From positions 1,648,016-1,693,892 of the forward strand of contig CP070764.1 of assembly GCA_020349245.1 (NCBI GenBank): 45,877 nucleotides of DNA, read 5' to 3'. The position numbers and the translations under genes were made by a program. Source of the stretch: Chloroflexota bacterium. Its GTDB lineage: Bacteria > Chloroflexota > Anaerolineae > Anaerolineales > UBA4823. The stretch's first letter is position 1. Every line of letters begins with the position of its first letter. Below are positions 16,495-22,681 of this stretch, piece by piece. The notes under the pieces are model-generated. The model saw only the letters and a list, made by a program, of their open reading frames with translations, was not told the DNA's origin and searched no databases.

Positions 16495-17073
16495 TTATTC
16501 CGGGATATCTTCTTCTTCATAAAGTGTAAAACGCAGCTTTTGCATGCCCAGGCGGATCCTAGTCTTCACAGTTCCCAGAGGTAATTCAAGCAATTCAGCA
16601 ATTTCACTCTGCGAATAACCCCGAAAGTAAGCATAGGCCAATACTTTTCGCTGATCTTCCGGTAGATCATATAGCGCACGCCGGATTTTCTCTGCCCGCA
16701 AATCGAATTCTGATTGCGATTCAATGTCACTGCCATTGGAAATATTACGAGATTCTAGATCTTCCCAGGCGGAGAGAGCGCTCTCTGGACGGATTTTATG
16801 CCAGCGGATGACATCGATCGCCCGGTACCTGGCGATACTTGCCAGCCATGTATAGACTTTTCCCTGGGAGGGTTGATAGGTGTCCGCTTTCTGCCAGACG
16901 CGTAAAAAAACATCCTGCGTGATCTCCTCAGCCAGCTGGTTATTTCCCACAGCATGCATGGCAATGCTGTAGACTAGGCCCTTATACCGCTCATATAGCT
17001 CGCTCAAGGCTAGTTCCTGTGAGCGGGATACCAAGCGGATGAGAGTTTGGTCATCTAATTTGCGATAGTCCAC
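16495..17073 (-). CDS. ECF RNA polymerase sigma factor (SigK-like)
   Basis: A 192-residue group 4 sigma factor. Region 2 spans about residues 20-90 (ALSELYERYKGLVYSIA, then ITQDVFLRVWQKA and YTWLASIARYRAIDVIR). Region 4 spans about 130-182 (LPEDQRKVLAYAYFRGYSQSEIAELLELPLGTVKTRIRLG, in pieces). There is no region 3, as expected. Its product should be held by the RskA-like anti-sigma downstream. A good -10 (TATAAT on this strand, plus-strand 17112-17117) lies about 40 bases before the start. A perfect palindrome at 17130-17146 covers the matching -35 zone. It is divergent from the small secreted EF-hand protein, a likely regulon member. Confidence 0.9.
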   Translation of the reverse strand: MDYRKLDDQTLIRLVSRSQELALSELYERYKGLVYSIAMHAVGNNQLAEEITQDVFLRVWQKADTYQPSQGKVYTWLASIARYRAIDVIRWHKIRPESALSAWEDLESRNISNGSDIESQSEFDLRAEKIRRALYDLPEDQRKVLAYAYFRGYSQSEIAELLELPLGTVKTRIRLGMQKLRFTLYEEEDIPE

Positions 17074-17111
17074 CTGAATCCTTCATCAAAATGCTAATAG
17101 TGGGAAGCCAA

Positions 17112-17146
17112 ATTATACCTGTTTTGGCCTGTATCCATTGGATACA
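17112..17146 (-). promoter_or_regulatory. Sigma-operon promoter region with perfect palindrome
   Basis: On the minus strand TATAAT occupies 17117-17112. At 17130-17146 TGTATCCA and TGGATACA form a perfect 8-bp inverted repeat around a single T, placed over the -35 region. This is a good candidate operator controlling the sigma/anti-sigma operon. It could also act on the divergent gene at 17293, whose start is about 150 bases away. No canonical -35 hexamer is seen. Confidence 0.45.
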
Positions 17147-17292
17147 ATGGCTGAGTAAACACAATTCCAGCTTCCAATTTGAGAATTCAACCGGGTATCA
17201 ACATGACTATTTCGATAATATAAATCCAAATACATCTCCTTCACGTATAGATTTACAGGTAGGCAACAAAACAAATAGTCAAGGAGTAACCA

Positions 17293-17520
17293 ATGAAAAA
17301 ACTTGTTATTTTAGGACTGGTCATAATGATCGCGATGCTGGCTACTGTGCCCGCCTTCGCCCACGAAGCGCCTCCATTCTGCCATGATTTCAATGAAGAT
17401 GGGAAGGTTAACGGTCAGGATATGGCAGATTTTCATAAAGGTTTACAATTGGGGCAGGGTGGACATAAACCCGGTGTTATGCATAGAGGGTTCTCAGTCT
17501 GCGACCCCAGCTCGAATTAA
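17293..17520 (+). CDS. Small secreted EF-hand/dockerin-like calcium-binding protein
   Basis: A 75-residue preprotein. Residues 1-23 are a classical signal peptide with basic start, long hydrophobic core and AFA cleavage site, leaving a mature chain of about 52 residues. Residues 32-43 form one calcium-binding loop (HDFNEDGKVNGQD) with Asp32, Asn34, Asp36, Lys38, Asn40 and Asp43 at positions 1, 3, 5, 7, 9 and 12, as in half a dockerin repeat. Cys30 and Cys70 could form a disulfide. ATG 17293 has AAGGAG upstream, and a strong terminator follows at 17544-17586, so it is a real single-gene unit. Its place opposite an ECF sigma/anti-sigma pair suggests an envelope or calcium-linked signal; function unknown. 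Confidence 0.75.
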   Translation: MKKLVILGLVIMIAMLATVPAFAHEAPPFCHDFNEDGKVNGQDMADFHKGLQLGQGGHKPGVMHRGFSVCDPSSN

Positions 17521-17543
17521 AACCTCACAGCTTTTTGGTATCC

Positions 17544-17586
17544 AGCACACATAGCGATTGCCTACTCTGGCTGTGTGTGCTTTTTT
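17544..17586 (+). terminator. Rho-independent terminator of the EF-hand gene
   Basis: AGCACACATAGC (17544-17555) pairs with GCTGTGTGTGCT (17570-17581) over 12 positions with one G-T wobble, followed directly by a T run continuing as TTTTTTATTTTT. Confidence 0.85.
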
Positions 17587-17937
17587 ATTTTTGGTTGAAT
17601 ATTTCATTCCTGATACTTATCATTAATAATTATATTCTCTAAGTAAATACAGTTTGGGTGAAATTAGCAAATTTATTCAAGCAAAATACCGCTATCATTA
17701 ATCACAAATAGATAGTATTTTTTATTAATTTATTGGACCCCGACCTTAACTGCGGGCAGAATAGGAAACAGCTGCCTGAATTTATCCTGCTGAGAACCTG
17801 TATCTGCCAGATTAGCTACTGAACAGCAGTTAACGGCGGAATTCTGTTATCATTTGATTCAGATCTTCCGGTTCTCTTCATCACGAGTTTTTCCTAAATC
17901 CTTGATCCGTATTTAGCCAGGCAAAGAGGTGTCTAGG
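17587..17937 (+). other. AT-rich intergenic region, no gene found
   Basis: About 350 bases of AT-rich DNA after the terminator. I see no ORF with coding character. A possible extended -10 (TG-T-TATCAT, 17845-17853) lies about 85 bases before the cysteine hydrolase and may be its promoter, but no matching -35 is evident. Confidence 0.4.
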
Positions 17938-18609
17938 TTGACTTTAAAGACACAATATTTCTCCCCACAATCAATCGACGAGCAAGCCCAAAGAATGCTC
18001 CAGAACACCCAAGTTGAAAAAGAAAATCTCGCGGCTGCATTCAAAGCAGATAAATCTGCCTTGTTGGTTTTGGATATGCAGGATTATTTTCTCGATCCAG
18101 CATCGCATGCGTTTATCCCCAGTGCACCAGCGATTGTGCCCAAGATTAAAGGTCTTATTCAAGCATATTACACGCAAGGTTTACCAGTGATATTCACCCA
18201 GCATTTAAATACCCGCCAGGATGCAGGATCCATGGCCCGGTGGTGGAAAGATTTGATCTTGGTAGAAAATCCGTTGAGTGCACTTATTCCTGATTTTGAT
18301 TTCTCAAATCGCTTCGTGCTGCGTAAAACCCAGTATGATGCCTTCCACCAGACAAATCTCGAAGAGAAACTTCAGAAGAAGGGGGTCACCCAGGTGGTGA
18401 TTTCTGGCGTGATGACCCACCTCTGCTGTGAGACGACCGCTCGCTCTGCTTTTATCCGGGGGTTCGATGTGTTTTTCGTTGTCGATGGCACTGCAACTTA
18501 CAACCAGGATCACCACCAGGCAACTTTGCGCAACCTATCGCACGGATTCGCCACGCTGATGCTCTCCACACAAATCAGAGAATTGCTCGCCAAACAAAAA
18601 GAGGTCTAG
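17938..18609 (+). CDS. Isochorismatase-family cysteine hydrolase
   Basis: A 223-residue alpha/beta hydrolase of the isochorismatase-like (nicotinamidase-related) family. The catalytic triad is complete: Asp46 in LVLDMQDYF, Lys130 in LRKTQYDAF and Cys163 in GVMTHLCCETTARSAF. Members hydrolyse amides, carbamates or vinyl ethers of small molecules such as nicotinamide, N-carbamoyl amines and isochorismate. An N-terminal extension of about 35 residues precedes the core. I choose TTG 17938 because GAGGTG ends six bases before it; a GTG at 17929 is part of that site. The flavoprotein gene begins five bases after the stop, so the three genes to 20452 look like one transcript. Confidence 0.83.
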   Translation: MTLKTQYFSPQSIDEQAQRMLQNTQVEKENLAAAFKADKSALLVLDMQDYFLDPASHAFIPSAPAIVPKIKGLIQAYYTQGLPVIFTQHLNTRQDAGSMARWWKDLILVENPLSALIPDFDFSNRFVLRKTQYDAFHQTNLEEKLQKKGVTQVVISGVMTHLCCETTARSAFIRGFDVFFVVDGTATYNQDHHQATLRNLSHGFATLMLSTQIRELLAKQKEV

Positions 18610-18614
18610 CCCCG

Positions 18615-19505
18615 GTGGAAACCCAGCATGTGATCATCATTGGCGCCGGTCCGGGGGGATTATCGACCGCGCTGCAGCTGAAACGATACGGTATTCTTCC
18701 CTTGATCTTCGAAAAAGACCAGGTTGGAGGGCTGCTCAATAACGCCAATCTGGTTGAGAACTATCCGGGTTTTCCGAAAGGCATACCCGGTCCCGCACTG
18801 GTGAAGTTATTTATCGACCAGCTTCAGAACCATTCAATTCCGATTGTAAATGAAAAGGTTGAAGTACTTCAGTTCAGGAAAGAAAATTTTCAGGTACGGA
18901 CGGATCGGCAAGAGTACCACTCAAATATTCTTGTGATTGCCAGCGGAACGAAACCCCGGCGATTCACAGATATCAAGATTCCCAAGGAAATCCAGGGTCA
19001 GGTTTTTTACCAGGTTTACCCGCTGCTCCATCTATCTGGAAAGCGGATCGCAATCGTGGGAGCAGGAGATGCCGCCTTTGATTACGCTTTGAACTTAGCC
19101 AGGGGAAACGAAATCGAGATTTTAAACCGGGGGGAGCAGGTCAGCTGCCTGCCCTTGCTCTGGGAAAGAGCGAAACAATCTCCCAGGATCCATTATCATC
19201 CAGGGACAAAAATTTCCACCCTCCACCCAACAATTGATAAATCTATCTCCCTCGAATGCCAGACACCAGCAGGAAAGGTAGTCTTTGAAGTCGACTTGCT
19301 CGTTGGAGCTATCGGCCGTGAACCTCAACTTGATTTTATATCTGGTCAGTTCTCGAAAAAAGCCATACAATTGGAAAATTCGGGCGACCTATATTATGTC
19401 GGTGATGTCATCAACGGTTTATATCGCCAGACCGCGATCGCAGTCGGAAATGGTATATTAACCGCCATGAAAATTTATAACCATTTACAGGAGAGTAATT
19501 TGTGA
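18615..19505 (+). CDS. Thioredoxin-reductase-like FAD/NAD(P) oxidoreductase lacking CxxC
   Basis: A 296-residue two-dinucleotide-binding-domain flavoprotein. FAD site: IIIGAGPGGLSTAL (7-20), ASGTKP (109-114) and YYVGDVINGLYRQTAIAVGNG (260-280, read in pieces). NAD(P) site: AIVGAGDAAFDYAL (146-159). In thioredoxin reductase a CxxC follows the first NAD(P) strand; here that place reads FYQVYP (131-136), so it cannot pass electrons to thioredoxin in the normal way. It may be a ferredoxin/flavodoxin-NADP reductase-type enzyme. Start is GTG 18615 with AGAGG about ten bases upstream, and its stop overlaps the radical SAM start. It is a plausible source of the electrons needed by that radical SAM enzyme. 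Confidence 0.82.
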   Translation: METQHVIIIGAGPGGLSTALQLKRYGILPLIFEKDQVGGLLNNANLVENYPGFPKGIPGPALVKLFIDQLQNHSIPIVNEKVEVLQFRKENFQVRTDRQEYHSNILVIASGTKPRRFTDIKIPKEIQGQVFYQVYPLLHLSGKRIAIVGAGDAAFDYALNLARGNEIEILNRGEQVSCLPLLWERAKQSPRIHYHPGTKISTLHPTIDKSISLECQTPAGKVVFEVDLLVGAIGREPQLDFISGQFSKKAIQLENSGDLYYVGDVINGLYRQTAIAVGNGILTAMKIYNHLQESNL

Positions 19506-20452
19506 AAGTTCTTGCTTCAACCGGTAGAGAAGACGTGGCCATGGTTTATGTGATCGATATGGGGGATAACAGATTAATCGAGTGCGTAGAATCTGTTCAG
19601 CCTCCCATACCCCGCGAGGAAAAGTGGGTGCTGTTAGTCTCCACCATGTTCGGCTGTCCAATCGGGTGCTCCATGTGCGATGCCGGTGGCCATTACCAGG
19701 GAAAGCCATCAAAAGCCCAGATCCTGGACCAAATAGACTTCTTAGTGCGGAAGCGCTACCCAGATGGAATTATTCCTGCCAAACAATTCAAAATTCAATT
19801 TGCCCGCATGGGAGAACCATCCCTGAATCCCAATGTCCTCGATGTCTTGGATGAGCTGCCAGGTCTATATACTGCCCCCGGACTCATGCCGTCCCTTTCG
19901 ACTGTTGCCCCGAAAGGTTCCCAAGAATTCATGGACCGGTTAATGCAGATAAAATATAAGAATTATTCTGGTGGTCATTTCCAATTCCAGTTTTCTATCC
20001 ACACCACGGATGAATCCTTGCGCGACCAGCTTATCCCGATTAAGAAATGGAGCTTTGCCGAGATGGGGAGATACGGGGAAAGGTACTATGCTCCTGGAGA
20101 TCGAAAAATTACCCTGAATTTTGCCCTGGCCAAAGATATGCCGGTCGATGCATCCCTGCTGCTCCGCTATTTCGATCCAGAGAAATTCCTGATCAAGATC
20201 ACACCACTCAACCCTACCTATAGAGCCCTCGAAAATAACCTCTCCTCGTATATTGATCCGCAGATGGATAGTAATGGCTATGAAATTGTGCAACCCCTGC
20301 AGGAAGCAGGATACCAGGTAATAGTCAGCATCGGCGAGGTTGAAGAGAATTTAATTGGCAGCAACTGCGGTCAATACATCAAGAAACACCTATCTGCCAC
20401 TCAACCCATTCTTGATGGCTACACCTACACCATAGAAGATTATCTTGATTGA
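19502..20452 (+). CDS. RlmN/Cfr-like radical SAM protein with altered cysteine set
   Basis: A 316-residue radical SAM enzyme. The cluster motif is Cx3Cx2C (Cys52, Cys56, Cys59 in FGCPIGCSMC). MGEPSLNPN (103-111), SLSTVAP (131-137), FSIHTTDESLRDQLIP (164-179), ITLNFALAKDMP and LIKITPLNPT match the order seen in RlmN/Cfr 23S rRNA C2/C8 methyltransferases. Cys289 in SNCGQ lines up with the methyl-carrying cysteine (C355 of E. coli RlmN). The second essential cysteine (C118), seven residues before the cluster, is Leu45 here. The N-terminal RNA-binding domain of RlmN is also mostly absent. It therefore probably does a related but different reaction. Start GTG overlaps the flavoprotein stop by four bases (GTGA). 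Confidence 0.8.
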   Translation: MKVLASTGREDVAMVYVIDMGDNRLIECVESVQPPIPREEKWVLLVSTMFGCPIGCSMCDAGGHYQGKPSKAQILDQIDFLVRKRYPDGIIPAKQFKIQFARMGEPSLNPNVLDVLDELPGLYTAPGLMPSLSTVAPKGSQEFMDRLMQIKYKNYSGGHFQFQFSIHTTDESLRDQLIPIKKWSFAEMGRYGERYYAPGDRKITLNFALAKDMPVDASLLLRYFDPEKFLIKITPLNPTYRALENNLSSYIDPQMDSNGYEIVQPLQEAGYQVIVSIGEVEENLIGSNCGQYIKKHLSATQPILDGYTYTIEDYLD

Positions 20453-20505
20453 ACCAGAAAGCGAAATTCAGCGCCTGACAACAAACCCAAAAATTCTCAC
20501 TGAGG

Positions 20506-20706
20506 TTAATCCCCAAGAATTTTGACGTAATAAGCCTTCAGACAGCCAGTCGCTTCAACCTGCAGGTTATCGAGGAGTTTCACCTTGGTTTGAACCTCCT
20601 GGACATCTGCGGCACGAGCAGCATACAAAGCTGGTTGCCAAGGAGGCAAAGTTGAGTTGTTTGTCCGGCTAACCCCAACCAGATATTAGTGGTCCACAAA
20701 ATTCAT
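20506..20706 (-). pseudogene. Degenerate small ORF downstream of mobA
   Basis: On the minus strand a frame of 67 codons runs from ATG 20706, preceded by AAAGAG, to TAA at 20506-20508, but has an in-frame TAA as codon 7 (20686-20688). The 59 codons after it look coding, with segments LPPWQPALYAARAADVQEV, VKLLDNLQVEATG and LKAYYVKILGD. I do not recognise the family. It could be a decayed gene, a sequence error, or a real ORF with an unusual start after the stop. It follows mobA on the same strand. Confidence 0.35.
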
Positions 20707-20722
20707 CTCTTTACCTGGCAGC

Positions 20723-21325
20723 TCACTGAGACCCTGAACGGGCAAAATCCTCAGCCCTCGCCAGGTCTTCCTTCGTATTAATATTCCAGAAGGAAATCAG
20801 CTGGGGATCATAATTGCGGATGTCTTCCGGGGAAAAAGCAGATACCCGGACCGCTGGGAACCAGGATATCAAACGCCTCTCGCCAATTTCCAATGCCTGC
20901 TGAACCGCGGGCAAACAAATTTCGCAGCGGTATACAGCATGAAAAGGTTCATAACCCTGGCTTGTCTGGGGAACAACTGCATCAGCATTCTGGGTGTGCA
21001 GTCTCTCTACCTGTGCCCGGAGCAAATCAGCATTTATAAAAGGCATATCGCAGGCAACCAGGATCAAGACAGGATTTTGGGCAACACTCAATGCTGTGAA
21101 CAATCCCCCCAGGGCACCTTTACCCGGCAAAATATCTCTAAATAAGGGTACCTGGAAATCAGGATATGTCTCCGGTTGATTTGTGGTGATAAACAACTCA
21201 TCTGCGAGGGGGGCTATCCTCCTCATCACCCTTTCTACGAGAGTTTCCCCCAGGAAGGGTAAGAGTGCCTTATCCTCTCCCATACGACGCGACTCGCCAC
21301 CTGCCTGGATTGCTACACTGATCAT
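20723..21325 (-). CDS. mobA: Molybdenum cofactor guanylyltransferase
   Basis: A 200-residue GT-A-fold nucleotidyltransferase that attaches GMP to molybdopterin to make the MGD cofactor. The nucleotide-binding signature AIQAGGESRRMGEDKALLPF (6-25, in pieces) is intact, with Lys21 in position, followed by FRDILPGKGALGGLFTAL and the metal-binding Asp in LILVACDMPFI. The C-terminal segment ISFWNINTKEDLARAE is also typical. I start it at ATG 21325, giving the normal N-terminus; the longer frame adds 27 unrelated residues. A TATAAT lies only six bases upstream of this ATG, so the transcript may be leaderless. It is divergent from amrS. No molybdoenzyme gene is in the window. Confidence 0.87.
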   Translation of the reverse strand: MISVAIQAGGESRRMGEDKALLPFLGETLVERVMRRIAPLADELFITTNQPETYPDFQVPLFRDILPGKGALGGLFTALSVAQNPVLILVACDMPFINADLLRAQVERLHTQNADAVVPQTSQGYEPFHAVYRCEICLPAVQQALEIGERRLISWFPAVRVSAFSPEDIRNYDPQLISFWNINTKEDLARAEDFARSGSQ

Positions 21326-21331
21326 AGTAAG

Positions 21332-21337
21332 ATTATA
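21332..21337 (-). promoter_or_regulatory. -10 box implying a leaderless mobA transcript
   Basis: On the minus strand TATAAT (21337-21332) is followed by CTTACT and then the ATG at 21325. The expected transcription start falls on or next to the A of the start codon, and no Shine-Dalgarno site is present. The -35 region is weak. Confidence 0.5.
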
Positions 21338-21445
21338 ATGGAGGTATAACTTGGAGGAATTACCCAGGAACCCTCTTTGTCTACTCCCGGGTACAAATTT
21401 CTCCACCCGGAGAATTTTGCTCCATTGACTATCTGGAGAACAGAC

Positions 21446-22561
21446 ATGTCGAATTTAGCTCAAGTTCTCGACCAACTGACGAAGGAGGGAGAATTATACG
21501 AACCCGCAGAGGAGGGTGCAGTGCGCTGCACCGCTTGCGGTCACCGCTGCCTGATCCGGGAAGGGCGACGCGGTATCTGCCAAGTGCGTTTTAATAAAAA
21601 TGGGAAAATTCAAGTCCCCTGGGGGTATGTGGCAGCACTTCAAATCGATCCAATTGAGAAAAAACCCTTTTTCCACATCCTGCCCGGTGAAGATGCCCTC
21701 ACCTTTGGTATGCTGGGTTGTGACTTCCACTGCGCTTACTGCCAAAATTGGCTTTCTTCGCAAACTTTGCGCGACCCAGCCTCTGATATCTCAATAAACT
21801 ATATCCAGCGCATCTCCCCAGAACAAATCGTCTCTCATGCCGTGAGGTCAGGCGCACAAATTATCGCCTCATCTTACAACGAGCCGCTGATCACCTCTGA
21901 GTGGGCAGTGAGTATTTTCAAACATGCCCGAGAACAGGGGATGAAGTGTGTATATGTCTCTAATGGGAATGCGACTCCGGAGGTTCTAAACTATCTGCAG
22001 CCCTACCTGGTTGGTTATAAGATCGATTTGAAATCCATGCAGGACCGGCAGTATCGAAAACTGGGAGGCGTCCTCAACAATGTCCTTGATTCCATCCGCC
22101 TGGCAAAAGAACTTGGACTATTTGTCGAGGTTGTCACCCTTGTCGTCCCGGGATTCAATGATTCAACTGAAGAGCTGCTTGATGCAGGGAAATTCATTGC
22201 CTCTGTCTCTCCTGATATCCCCTGGCATGTCACCGCTTTTCATCCGGATTATCGGATGGTTGATCCCCCAGCGACTTCTGTTGCCACTATGGTTCGTGCT
22301 GCCGAAATCGGTATAGAGGCGGGCCTAAATTATGTGTATGCCGGGAATATCCCGGGACGTACCAAGGAATACGAACACACCTCGTGTCCTCATTGTGGAA
22401 CTTACTTGATAGAACGCTACAGCTATGTGATTCGCAGCTACAGGATCACGGCTGAAGGCACATGCCCTAAATGCGGCACAGAGATTCCGGGCATATGGAC
22501 CGACAAACCTGAACGAGTACAGATTGGAGGATTGGGTGCGCCAAGAGGAGTTTATTGGTAG
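21446..22561 (+). CDS. amrS: AmmeMemoRadiSam-system radical SAM enzyme
   Basis: A 371-residue radical SAM protein of the AmrS family. An N-terminal four-cysteine element (RCTACGHRCLIREGRRGICQ, Cys28, 31, 35 and 45) precedes VPWGYVAALQIDPIEKKPFFH (58-78, in pieces). The catalytic Cx3Cx2C is MLGCDFHCAYCQNW (Cys92, 96, 99). SSYNEPLITSEW, VSNGNATPE, YKIDLKS and HVTAFHPDY are also diagnostic, and the C-terminus has two CPxC knuckles (SCPHCG, TCPKCG). Family members often sit with AMMECR1 and Memo domains; neither partner is next to it here. I start it at ATG 21446 with TGGAGA six bases before. Its reaction in cells is not established. Confidence 0.87.
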   Translation: MSNLAQVLDQLTKEGELYEPAEEGAVRCTACGHRCLIREGRRGICQVRFNKNGKIQVPWGYVAALQIDPIEKKPFFHILPGEDALTFGMLGCDFHCAYCQNWLSSQTLRDPASDISINYIQRISPEQIVSHAVRSGAQIIASSYNEPLITSEWAVSIFKHAREQGMKCVYVSNGNATPEVLNYLQPYLVGYKIDLKSMQDRQYRKLGGVLNNVLDSIRLAKELGLFVEVVTLVVPGFNDSTEELLDAGKFIASVSPDIPWHVTAFHPDYRMVDPPATSVATMVRAAEIGIEAGLNYVYAGNIPGRTKEYEHTSCPHCGTYLIERYSYVIRSYRITAEGTCPKCGTEIPGIWTDKPERVQIGGLGAPRGVYW

Positions 22562-22681
22562 CTGGTAAAACGTCAGGCACCTGCATCGACCCTTTATTTT
22601 TCGGCATATGACTTGCACCAGATGTAGTGGAGAATGCTTCGCACTTCAATAAATTAACGGTTACAATGACTGGGAAATAAA

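Noticed and set aside
17091..17387. 98-codon plus-strand frame
   Set aside because: It overlaps the signal peptide of the EF-hand gene out of frame and the palindromic operator, and lacks an SD.
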